NCBI GenBank assembly: GCA_958419945.1
Contig: CATZIC010000001.1
Span: 50,487-114,486, forward strand
From: an uncultured Clostridia bacterium
Lineage (GTDB): Bacteria > Bacillota > Clostridia > Christensenellales > Borkfalkiaceae
Direction of reading: 5' to 3'
DNA length: 64,000 nt
The notes beneath the pieces were generated by a model. The model saw only the letters and a list, made by a program, of their open reading frames with translations. It did not search any database and was not told the DNA's origin. Shown piece after piece: positions 1 to 7,954 of the stretch (the stretch's first letter is position 1; every line of letters starts with the position of its first letter). Position numbers and translations under genes: made by a program.

Positions 1-678
1 AACGATGAGCGCAAACGGGGTTGCCGCCGAACCTATATAGTTAAGCGCCGTAAACAAAAATTTGAAATTGCTTAGTCTGAACGAAAGGCCAATGGAATCA
101 AAAAGACTGCGGATTGCAAGACACCAAAGTCCCGCAAGCACACCGATTATAAGCGGGTTTTTAACAATGCCAAGTAGAACTTTTTTTACGTCGGCCTTGC
201 CGCTTTCGCCTTTAGGTGAGCCGTTAAAGACAGACAAAATAATTACCGCAAGAATGTTGAAAACGGGAATCGAAAAGGCAGACAACACGCTTGCCGAGGC
301 GGCGCCTTCCACACCGAAAAGTTGGGTGGCAAGGGGTATGCCGATTATTGCATAGTTGGAACGGAAAACCGCCTGGATAAGAACACCCCTTTGAGCGTTG
401 TCCTTTGTAAACGCCATACACACCGGTACCGCAAGCAAAAAAAGTAAAACAACCATCGCTACGCCGTACAATACGAAAGTCCAATTTATTTCGGAAAAAT
501 TTTGTATTGCGTAAACGTTGTTGAATAGTAGCACCGGCAAAAGCAATTTAAAGGTAAGTTTATTGCCGACGCTTAAAAAATTTTCGTTTACGAGTTTTAT
601 TTTTTTAAGCGCCCAGCCGATAAATACCATAAGTATTATCGGCAGTACTGCGTTTGCGGAAAACAATAAGTCGTTCAT
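1..678 (-). CDS. AEC-family (auxin efflux carrier) transporter, partial
   Basis: The minus-strand frame is open from an ATG at 678 to the window edge (226 codons, C-terminus missing). It begins MNDLLFSANAVLPIILMVF and shows successive hydrophobic helices (about residues 6-24, 38-56, 65-85, 100-125, 130-150, 175-195), with polar turns such as FRSNYAIIG and a KNPLIIG motif at a helix start. This layout is typical of AEC permeases, which export or import organic acids and similar anions; the substrate cannot be read. A GGAG lies about 12 nt upstream of the start. It follows the GH4 gene on the same strand, so co-transcription is possible, although a palindromic repeat sits in the 190-bp gap. Confidence 0.85.
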   Translation of the reverse strand, partial: MNDLLFSANAVLPIILMVFIGWALKKIKLVNENFLSVGNKLTFKLLLPVLLFNNVYAIQNFSEINWTFVLYGVAMVVLLFLLAVPVCMAFTKDNAQRGVLIQAVFRSNYAIIGIPLATQLFGVEGAASASVLSAFSIPVFNILAVIILSVFNGSPKGESGKADVKKVLLGIVKNPLIIGVLAGLWCLAIRSLFDSIGLSFRLSNFKFLFTALNYIGSAATPFALIV

Positions 679-693
679 ATATAAAAAACACTC

Positions 694-867
694 CGTTAAC
701 GGGCATATAGGCCCACTTTTTATTGAGATAAAAGAGAATAGAGAAAAGTGAAAAAAGTGGATTTAGGGTAATTATAGTAGTTTGCAAAGCGACAAATCCA
801 CTCTTCGACACTCAAAACTCAAAAGGCGCCGTTTTTAGCCGATAACGGGCTTATAGCCTAACTTTTT
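694..867. repeat. Two copies of the TTATAG palindromic intergenic repeat
   Basis: Copies at about 694-720 and 839-867 share the core GGGC(T/A)TATAG followed by (A)CTTTTT. They lie between the GH4 gene and the AEC carrier. They belong to the 17-copy family described in the findings. Confidence 0.7.
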
Positions 868-871
868 ACAA

Positions 872-2290
872 TCAGCGGGAAGTTTCGAAGTCGCTGAGGC
901 GTTTTTCAAAATCCTTGCCGCCAAAATAAGGGGCAAGGTATTTTTCGGTGTTTCGGCACATTTTAACGAAAAGGGTTTTTGCTTCCTCCGTAGTAAGAGT
1001 ACCTAATAGCGGCTGATTTATAAATGCAAGAAAGATTTTTTCGAGATTTCTTTCCTTTATTCCTTCGTAGGTTAAATCTATATTAAGACAGTTTCTGTAC
1101 ACAAGGTTTAGTACCGCGGTCGGCAGCGGCTTTGCGGTTATCGGGCGTATTGAATCGTTTGAAAATACGCAGTTTGTTTCCACGATAGAGCCGAGCGGAA
1201 GCTGTGGCATTTGTCCGAGGTTCGGCATATTTACGTTCGTTACGACGGTGTTAAACCCAAGCAGTGCTTTGATAAGCGCAACCCCTTCTTCGTCCGAACT
1301 TTTAAGTTCGAACTTCTTTTTGCCTTCCGCCATTAAAATCGTTTCTTCGATTTGCTCTTTTTGGCGTGCTTCTCTAAAGTCCACCGTAGTCAAACCGTAC
1401 TTCCAATCGGTAACGGTTTTAGGTTCCTTTAAATACCAGGTGTTAGGCATGAATTCCACCAAATGCCGATCTCCCGCCGCCCCCAAAGCGCCGTACTTAC
1501 GGTATAGGTCCATTTTAACCTTGTTGCCGTACGCAAAAGTGTCATATTTAAATTGGAAGCGGTCGCCACGTTCGAAATAACCTTCCTCGTAATACTTTTC
1601 CATAAATGCGGGAATAAGGCTTAAAAGGTCGATGTTTTGGTAGCGGGCTTCGGTTATCCAGGTAAAATGGTTGATGCCGGAAGCGTCGGTAAAAATATCC
1701 TTTCTTGAAACGGAAATTCCTTTTACCTCTCTTAAAACAAGGGTTAAAAATTCCTGTGCATGGAAAACCTCATGACAGCAACCGAAGGCTTTAATTTCCG
1801 GAAAAACGTCGTAAAGGGCTTTGGTGCAGATGCTCATGGGGTTGGTGTAGTTTATAACCCAGGCGTTTGGACAGATTTTCTTTATCTTCTTCGCAAATTC
1901 CTCATAGATAGGAACGGTTCGCATTGCCCTTAAAACTCCGCCCGGGCCTACGGTATCGCCTACCGATTGATATACGCCGTAGTTTTCGGGTTCGTGCACG
2001 TCGCTGCGCATTTCTTCGAAGTTGCCTGGAAGAATCGAGATTATTACAAAGTCCGCACCGGAAAGTGCGGTTTCCAAATTTTCGCTTACCGTGTAATCAA
2101 AATGAGACACGCACGCCTTATCCGCATTTATATATGCGCCGATTTTTGCGTTTCTTTCCGCAGCCTCTCGGTCGATATCGTATAAGGCAATTTCACCCGT
2201 CAAGCCGCTTGTAAGCGCCAAGTCGGACATAAATACCCTTGCCCAATTTTTGGAACCGCCGCCGATATAACAAATTTTTATTTTTTTCAT
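872..2290 (-). CDS. GH4 glycosidase with CHEV motif, probable alpha-galacturonidase (LplD type)
   Basis: A 472-residue NAD- and metal-dependent family GH4 hydrolase. The N-terminal Rossmann segment is KICYIGGGSKNWARVF (residues 4-19). Later come NYTNP (147-151), the metal/active-site segment CHEV (172-175) and GINHFTWI (205-212). GH4 subfamilies differ in this tetrad (CHSV in alpha-glucosidases and alpha-galactosidases, CNVP in 6-phospho-beta-glucosidases). CHEV is the reported signature of LplD-type alpha-galacturonidases, which suggests a pectin-fragment substrate rather than a maltodextrin. The enzyme has no signal peptide and should be cytoplasmic. The start is ATG at 2290 with AGAGG six bases upstream. 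The specificity call is inference from this one motif. Confidence 0.88.
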   Translation of the reverse strand: MKKIKICYIGGGSKNWARVFMSDLALTSGLTGEIALYDIDREAAERNAKIGAYINADKACVSHFDYTVSENLETALSGADFVIISILPGNFEEMRSDVHEPENYGVYQSVGDTVGPGGVLRAMRTVPIYEEFAKKIKKICPNAWVINYTNPMSICTKALYDVFPEIKAFGCCHEVFHAQEFLTLVLREVKGISVSRKDIFTDASGINHFTWITEARYQNIDLLSLIPAFMEKYYEEGYFERGDRFQFKYDTFAYGNKVKMDLYRKYGALGAAGDRHLVEFMPNTWYLKEPKTVTDWKYGLTTVDFREARQKEQIEETILMAEGKKKFELKSSDEEGVALIKALLGFNTVVTNVNMPNLGQMPQLPLGSIVETNCVFSNDSIRPITAKPLPTAVLNLVYRNCLNIDLTYEGIKERNLEKIFLAFINQPLLGTLTTEEAKTLFVKMCRNTEKYLAPYFGGKDFEKRLSDFETSR

Positions 2291-2340
2291 GCGAACCTCT
2301 ACTATATTATGCTTTTTATTTTGAAATGATTTTTTTGAGT

Positions 2341-4599
2341 TTAATTAGGGTTTTCGGGAATGTTATCACCGTTGCCGCCGTCGCCTGCGGTTTCTTCCGT
2401 AACGCTATCGTTTTCGTCGGCGGGTGTTTCGTCTTCGATGCTGTCTTCGGTTGTTTCGTTCTCGGAATCGACGCCTTGCATCCAATAATTTTCGCCGTAC
2501 AGTGCGGTGTATTCGGAATTATCGTCCTCGTCTTCTTTTTTTGCTTCTTGACGGCCTTTTTTAACGATTACGAAAATTACAACGGCAACGGCTACTATTG
2601 CCAAAACCACTATCCCGATTATAGCGGCAAGCCATTTCGTGGTGCCGAAAAGGTATTCCTTAAAAGTAGGCGTGCGTGGATTTACTACACCCGCAAAAAT
2701 CACGTCGCCGTCCCCGAAAGCCACGAAAACCGCGGTCATTTGATCGAATTGCGGCAAAAACGCGCGGCTGTAGCTTGCCGTACTTTCGCTGTTGTAGGTT
2801 ACGGGGTTGCCGTAAACGGCGCCGCTTTCAAGGTCGTTTAAAGTTACCTTTTTCTTTAAAACGTATCTGCCGTTTTTGTATTTTGTAAAGTCTTCCGCCC
2901 CGCAGGCGTAAATTGTAACCTGCCCTTCTCTTTTGCCGCCACGCCAATTTACGACCGAGGTTTTGCCGTCAAAGTATTTTGAGATTTCCGCCGCTTTTTC
3001 GGCTGTAGCGTCGGCGTCGTCAAAACTAAGGTTAAAAGAATATGAGCCGTCATTTGTCAAAGTTATATCCGTAATTACGATACCGCTGTTTGTGCCGTCG
3101 CTATAATAAAGCGAGGTCAAAAGTTGCCCGTTTGGGCCGATAACCGTCTTATAGGCCGACTTATCGGGATTGCCGATTGTTGAGTTATCAACTGATTCGT
3201 TATGCGTATCGTGCTTTATTTTGCCGCTTCCGTTTAAAATTGCGTAGGAAGATTTTTCCTTTTCAGAGTACAATTTTTCGTCGCCGAGACGGTATATGAA
3301 AACCTCGTTATCGCCGTACATATTGCCGTAATTTACGGTGGAAGGGCCAAGGTCCGCTCCGATATAGCCGTTTTTTTCGTTTACCCTGTAAACGACTATG
3401 CCCGATGAAGAAAGTCCGCCGTCTGCCAAACTGCTATCTTTAGAGCGGGCCTCTATCATAAAATATTCGCCTGTTTTATAGTAATCGTTTAAAACGAGTT
3501 TTACCGCCTTAACCTTGCTATCCGAAGTTACGGGATATAAAGTGTAGGCGCCGCTTTTTTCGGCAGGGATAATAGCGCCGTCATTCAGCCAACCGAGACG
3601 ATATCGTGTGTAAGTAAGGGGCATAGACGGTAAAATGCTTATTCCGCCCATAATGTCGAGTTCGCCGACGGGTTCGTCTTCTCCCGCATAGGGGTAATAG
3701 TCTGCAATGCCGGTATCGTGCATGAGTTCGTGGCATATTGCGCCGCAGGAAAACAGTTTTTCGTCGTTTTCGTCCGTTATACTGTGTTCCGTGATTTTCG
3801 ATGATCTGAAAACAGTGTAATTATCAGCCGCCTTTGCGTTTATATAACACGGAAGAAAATCAAGTGCGGATAGCTCGTAATCCCCGGGTATATAGTAATC
3901 GTTTTTAAGTTTTTGCTCGTTATAAACTGTCAGGTTGCTTCTGTGTTCCCATAATATTTCATCCCAACCGCCGCTACTTTGAGTGTCGCCAAAGATTATT
4001 ACAAGTCCGTCAACAAGTCCGTTATTATCGCCGTCGAGGTTTAGGGTTGTTTCGGAAAGCCCTTTTATAACGCTTCTTATTAATGACTGTTCACGCAAAA
4101 GTCGGTCTATATGCCGTTTAACGCCACTTTTTTCCGACGGACAAGGATTATTTTCCAGGTCGAAATATCTGTTGTCGTAACCGTTTTCATTTGCTTCTTT
4201 ATAGCCATTGACGGTGGTTATATATTTTGGCATATAGTAACTTTGCGGTTCGTCTAAAACTATAGGCGTGTCGGTAAGAAGGGTAAAATCGGTAAGATAT
4301 TTTCCGTTTGATGCCTCTAAAAAATAGTTTTTAACGCTTTGCGGAGAGAATTTTAAAGTCTTCATAAGAAGGTCGTTAAAATCTTCAGAAAAAGCATCTT
4401 CAGTTTGGTCGGAAAATTTTACGGTTATAACGCCGTATTGTTTTGCGGCAGTTTCGGTGTCCGCATCCGCCTCGGCATATAACGGCTTTTCGGAGCGCCC
4501 CGATTTAGCCATCGCAAAAGCGGGAGCTATCGAAAGCGAACCCGCAAAAATTACCAAAAACAGAGAAAATATTGTAAAAAAACTTAAAAACTTTTTCAT
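2341..4599 (-). CDS. Secreted, membrane-anchored M6-like metallopeptidase
   Basis: The predicted product has 752 residues from the ATG at 4599; an in-frame GTG lies at 4614. It has an N-terminal signal peptide (MKKFLSFFTIFSLFLVIF...), a HEXXH zinc site in CHELMHDTGIADYY with a downstream LDIMGG that could be the met-turn, and a C-terminal transmembrane helix (AAIIGIVVLAIVAVAVVIF) followed by a charged acidic tail. This resembles the M6/immune-inhibitor-A peptidases, with the catalytic domain outside and anchored by its C-terminus. ATG is preferred because it places the signal peptide properly. A TATAAT at 4606-4611 is six bases from this ATG, so the mRNA may be leaderless. It is divergent from the SpoIIE gene. 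The substrate is unknown. Confidence 0.85.
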   Translation of the reverse strand: MKKFLSFFTIFSLFLVIFAGSLSIAPAFAMAKSGRSEKPLYAEADADTETAAKQYGVITVKFSDQTEDAFSEDFNDLLMKTLKFSPQSVKNYFLEASNGKYLTDFTLLTDTPIVLDEPQSYYMPKYITTVNGYKEANENGYDNRYFDLENNPCPSEKSGVKRHIDRLLREQSLIRSVIKGLSETTLNLDGDNNGLVDGLVIIFGDTQSSGGWDEILWEHRSNLTVYNEQKLKNDYYIPGDYELSALDFLPCYINAKAADNYTVFRSSKITEHSITDENDEKLFSCGAICHELMHDTGIADYYPYAGEDEPVGELDIMGGISILPSMPLTYTRYRLGWLNDGAIIPAEKSGAYTLYPVTSDSKVKAVKLVLNDYYKTGEYFMIEARSKDSSLADGGLSSSGIVVYRVNEKNGYIGADLGPSTVNYGNMYGDNEVFIYRLGDEKLYSEKEKSSYAILNGSGKIKHDTHNESVDNSTIGNPDKSAYKTVIGPNGQLLTSLYYSDGTNSGIVITDITLTNDGSYSFNLSFDDADATAEKAAEISKYFDGKTSVVNWRGGKREGQVTIYACGAEDFTKYKNGRYVLKKKVTLNDLESGAVYGNPVTYNSESTASYSRAFLPQFDQMTAVFVAFGDGDVIFAGVVNPRTPTFKEYLFGTTKWLAAIIGIVVLAIVAVAVVIFVIVKKGRQEAKKEDEDDNSEYTALYGENYWMQGVDSENETTEDSIEDETPADENDSVTEETAGDGGNGDNIPENPN

Positions 4600-4634
4600 A
4601 ATCACATTATACACTACCTTTGGAATTTAAGCAA
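4597..4634 (-). promoter_or_regulatory. Promoter of the metallopeptidase gene, likely leaderless
   Basis: On the minus strand TTGCTT (4629-4634) and TATAAT (4606-4611) are 17 bases apart. The expected start, 7 bases past the -10 box, is the A of the ATG at 4599. No well-spaced Shine-Dalgarno is present. Confidence 0.55.
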
Positions 4635-4717
4635 TAGATTTGAATTTTAAATTTTTGTCATTATGCGACATTTATAAGCAATATTATATCTTTTACCTCT
4701 TCTAATTTGTGGTAACG

Positions 4718-4723
4718 TATAAT
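4718..4723 (+). promoter_or_regulatory. -10 box TATAAT close to the spoIIE start
   Basis: TATAAT lies four bases before the ATG at 4728 and there is no Shine-Dalgarno, so transcription should begin at or inside the start codon. No convincing -35 box is visible. A one-mismatch Spo0A-box-like TGTCGCA on the opposite strand near 4672-4678 is too weak to call. Confidence 0.4.
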
Positions 4724-4727
4724 TACT

Positions 4728-6980
4728 ATGAAAAACAATTTATTTAAAAACTTTATTGCCTATCCGATTTATTTTTTAATCTTTTGCGCGCTTAACTCGG
4801 TTTATGGTGGAGCGCCATTTTCCTGCGGGGCTTTTATCGGGCTTTTGTTTACGGGGGCGCCGCTTGCGCTTACGGCAGTTACCTTTCTTCTGTCATTTTT
4901 GGTGTACAAAAGTTGGTTTTATATAATCTTCGGGGCGGTTTTCGGCGGGTTTCTCACGCTCGTATTTTTCTTATATAGGCGTAAACGAAAACAAATCGGA
5001 GCTGAAATAATACTGTACGTATTTTTGGGACTTGTGCCTTACATACTTACGAACTTTCCCGAAAAAGCGGTAGAAAAGTTAGTCTATATGTCGATTATCG
5101 CCGTATTTTCGATTGTGTCGCAGGTTGCGTTAAACGCAGTTTTGCGTAAAAAATTAAGCCGAAACGTTACCGCATACGATGGACTTTCGGTAATTGCATT
5201 TTTCGTTTTTACCTCGGTTGGGCTTATAAATCTTTTTTCGGTAGAAGTATACAGACCGCTTGCGGTGGCAGTTTTCGTACTACTATCGAGATATTACAAA
5301 AATAACACTTCCTTAATAGTCGGGGCTTCCTGCGCGCTGCCGCTTGTTATAACCACGGGTAGCTACGAGTATCTTGCGGGCTTCTTGCTTTTTTGCGGGG
5401 TTTACGCTCTTTTAAGAAATTCCCCTTCGATTGCGATTTCCATAGGGCTTTGCCTTGCGGAACTTATTTGCGGGCTGTATCTTAAATTTTACGGCGAATA
5501 CGGCTATATAAACGCCGTGCCGGTGCTTGCGGTGCTGTTTTTGACTTCCTTAATATCAAAAAGCAGAATGGAAAGCATCTCTCAAAAATACAATTTCGAT
5601 CCAAACAGTGCCCTAATACGCTCGGTAATAAACCGAAACAGGCTGGATACTTCGGCAAGGCTTTACGATATTTCCAATGTATTTTTTCAGATGCAGGACG
5701 CATTTTCAAACCTTAAAAAATGCACGGAAAGCACCGACGTTTTGGTGGAAAAAATGGTGGACGAGGTGCTTTACAATATGTGTTCTAACTGCCAACTCGA
5801 ACAAAGGTGCATAAAAAGAAATGCGCCGAAATACGATTTGATTGAAAAAATAATCCGAATAGGCATCGCAAAAGGACGGGTTACAATCGTGGATCTACCA
5901 CGGGATTTTACCGACGTTTGCGGGTACCCGAACAGTGCGATTTTTGAAGTTAACAGGCTTATAGGCTCATATTGTGAATATATTAAGAACGCGGAAAGCG
6001 GAGATAAGTCAAAGGAAATTTTAAGCCTGCAGTCCTCCGGCGTTGCCGGGGTTTTGAAGGGTCTTGCCTTTTCCCTTTCGAAAACTTCCCAAGAAAACAA
6101 GGCGGAAGAAAAACGAATTTTAAAAGCGCTTTCCAAAAAAGGGGTAAAGTGCGACGGGGCGCTTTGCTTCGGCGAGGGAAAGGACACTGAAATCGAAGTG
6201 ATATTTCCATCCGAATACTTTGCGGAATCGGACGTCGGCGGAATTTTGTCCGAGGCCTTTAATACGAGGCTGGCGGTTACTCGGGCGGAAGCGGTTGCAA
6301 ACGGCGTAACCGCAGTTACCCTTAAATTTGCGCCCGCACTCGATGCGGTTTTCGGAATCGGCAAGGTTACGAAAACCAACTCCCCTGCGTCCGGCGACTG
6401 CCATTCCCTTGTAAAAATAGACGAAAGCAATTTTTTGGTTGCCCTATCCGACGGCATGGGCAGCGGAGAAGTTGCCCAAAAGACTTCGGAAACGGCGCTA
6501 AACCTTATAGAATCGCTGTATAAGGCGGGGCTTGACTCGGAATTTATTCTTACGCTTGTAAACAAACTGCTTGCAATTTCCATTGACGACAATTTTTCGG
6601 CAATAGACATTGCCCTTGTCAATTTAAGAGAGGGAAACACCGCGTTTATAAAGATCGGTTCCCCTTACGGCTTTATCCTTTCCGATTCCGGAATAAGGTT
6701 CATCGAAGGCTCTTCCCTTCCCCTTGGAATACTTGACGAACTTCACCCAACTACCGCTTCCGCCCCCCTTGTGGCGGGAGACGTTATAATGATGGTTTCC
6801 GACGGGGTTACGGACGCATTTTCCTCTTCGGGGGATTTGGTGGACTTTTTAAAATCCGCGCCGCTACATAACCCGCAGGAACTTGCGGACCTGGTGGTTA
6901 ATAAAGCCCTTGAACTATCTAACGGCAACGCCGCGGACGATATGACTGCGGTTTGCGTAAGACTTGTTGACGCCGCATAG
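4728..6980 (+). CDS. spoIIE: Stage II sporulation protein E, membrane PP2C-type phosphatase
   Basis: This 750-residue protein has an N-terminal block of about ten membrane helices (residues 10-275), a linker region with a Cys-rich segment (CSNCQLEQRC, about 352-361), and a C-terminal PPM/PP2C phosphatase. Metal-binding motifs are SDGMGSGE (about 572-579) and VSDGVTDAF (about 690). In Bacillus, SpoIIE dephosphorylates SpoIIAA to activate sigma-F in the forespore and acts at the polar septum. At 750 residues it is somewhat shorter than the Bacillus protein. It is a single gene followed by a terminator at 7021-7045. Its presence is the best evidence that the organism sporulates. Confidence 0.95.
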   Translation: MKNNLFKNFIAYPIYFLIFCALNSVYGGAPFSCGAFIGLLFTGAPLALTAVTFLLSFLVYKSWFYIIFGAVFGGFLTLVFFLYRRKRKQIGAEIILYVFLGLVPYILTNFPEKAVEKLVYMSIIAVFSIVSQVALNAVLRKKLSRNVTAYDGLSVIAFFVFTSVGLINLFSVEVYRPLAVAVFVLLSRYYKNNTSLIVGASCALPLVITTGSYEYLAGFLLFCGVYALLRNSPSIAISIGLCLAELICGLYLKFYGEYGYINAVPVLAVLFLTSLISKSRMESISQKYNFDPNSALIRSVINRNRLDTSARLYDISNVFFQMQDAFSNLKKCTESTDVLVEKMVDEVLYNMCSNCQLEQRCIKRNAPKYDLIEKIIRIGIAKGRVTIVDLPRDFTDVCGYPNSAIFEVNRLIGSYCEYIKNAESGDKSKEILSLQSSGVAGVLKGLAFSLSKTSQENKAEEKRILKALSKKGVKCDGALCFGEGKDTEIEVIFPSEYFAESDVGGILSEAFNTRLAVTRAEAVANGVTAVTLKFAPALDAVFGIGKVTKTNSPASGDCHSLVKIDESNFLVALSDGMGSGEVAQKTSETALNLIESLYKAGLDSEFILTLVNKLLAISIDDNFSAIDIALVNLREGNTAFIKIGSPYGFILSDSGIRFIEGSSLPLGILDELHPTTASAPLVAGDVIMMVSDGVTDAFSSSGDLVDFLKSAPLHNPQELADLVVNKALELSNGNAADDMTAVCVRLVDAA

Positions 6981-7020
6981 AAATATAAGAATTTTAAAAA
7001 CATAAATAGTTTTGCAAAAA

Positions 7021-7045
7021 AGCCGCCGAACTTGGGCGGTTTTTT
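7021..7045 (+). terminator. Rho-independent terminator after spoIIE
   Basis: A CCGCC/GGCGG stem is followed by a run of six T. Confidence 0.8.
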
Positions 7046-7248
7046 AAAAAAATGGGGCTATAGGTCGATTAATGACTGTTTTTGAGTTTTGCATGCGCTG
7101 CATATTTCGCTTTTTTGAAAAATTTTTCCCTCATTTTAATTCTTAATTCACCGCGCGCACACTTTTATTACACATTGTTTTGTTAAACCACACACTTATT
7201 TTTTAATATACTATTAGGAAAGCTTTTTGTAAAAGGAGGTGCTACGTT
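7046..7248. other. Intergenic stretch with one TTATAG-type repeat and a weak promoter
   Basis: A diverged copy of the palindromic repeat lies at about 7047-7085 (GGGGCTATAGGTCG). Upstream of the ABC genes TATACT at about 7208-7213 is preceded by TTAAAC at 18 bases, a weak promoter candidate. Confidence 0.35.
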
Positions 7249-7950
7249 TTGAGTTTTATTTCTTTCGAAAACGCGGAAAAGACCTATAAGACGGGTGAAG
7301 TAAGCGTTACAGCCTTAAAAGACGCGACTTTTTCAATCGACAAGGGTGAAATATGTGTTATCGTCGGCGAATCCGGTGCAGGCAAAACAACCCTTTTAAA
7401 CATGCTTGGCGGAATGGATTCGGTTTCAAGCGGTAAAATTACGGTAGACGGAAAAGAAGTTTCTTCATTTAACCAAAAACAGCTTACGGAATTCAGAAGA
7501 TCGGACGTTGGTTTTGTGTTTCAGTTTTATAACCTTATCCCCAACCTTACGGCGCTTGAAAACGTAGAGATTTCCGCAAAGCTTACCGCAGCCGCATCAG
7601 ACCCAAAGGAAACACTTGAAAAGGTCGGACTTAGCGACAGACTAAATAACTTTCCCGCTCAGCTTTCGGGCGGAGAACAGCAACGGGTTGCCATTGCAAG
7701 GGCGCTTTGTAAAAACCCAAAACTTTTACTCTGCGACGAGCCTACCGGCGCACTCGACTACGTAACGGGTAAAGCCATATTAAAGCTTATAGAGGACACC
7801 GCACACGAAAAAAACATGACGGCGGTAATAATTACGCACAACAAAGCCCTTTGCGCCATGGCGGACAGAGTGATTACCGTAAAAAGCGGAAGAATACAGT
7901 CCGTCGTTTTAAACGAAAAGGTTACGCCCATAGAAGACATAGAGTGGTAA
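7249..7950 (+). CDS. ABC transporter ATPase, MacB/LolD type
   Basis: A 233-residue nucleotide-binding subunit with Walker [10 protein letters not shown] (about residues 44-52), a Q-loop at VFQFYN, signature LSGGEQQR and Walker [13 protein letters not shown]. These fit the MacB/LolD subclass, which couples to FtsX-like permeases for export or lipoprotein-type mechanics. The start is an unusual TTG at 7249, chosen because a full AAAGGAGGT lies at the right distance. The permease starts five bases after the stop, so the two form an operon. No sensor or peptidase gene is adjacent, so the substrate (peptide, bacitracin-like drug or other) is open. Confidence 0.93.
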   Translation: MSFISFENAEKTYKTGEVSVTALKDATFSIDKGEICVIVGESGAGKTTLLNMLGGMDSVSSGKITVDGKEVSSFNQKQLTEFRRSDVGFVFQFYNLIPNLTALENVEISAKLTAAASDPKETLEKVGLSDRLNNFPAQLSGGEQQRVAIARALCKNPKLLLCDEPTGALDYVTGKAILKLIEDTAHEKNMTAVIITHNKALCAMADRVITVKSGRIQSVVLNEKVTPIEDIEW

Positions 7951-7954
7951 AGTT

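Noticed and set aside
4655..4680. Spo0A box upstream of spoIIE
   Set aside because: Only a one-mismatch TGTCGCA on the opposite strand; too short to support.
5771..6640. 289-codon frame antisense to spoIIE
   Set aside because: It shadows the PP2C domain coding strand; no ribosome site or recognisable product.
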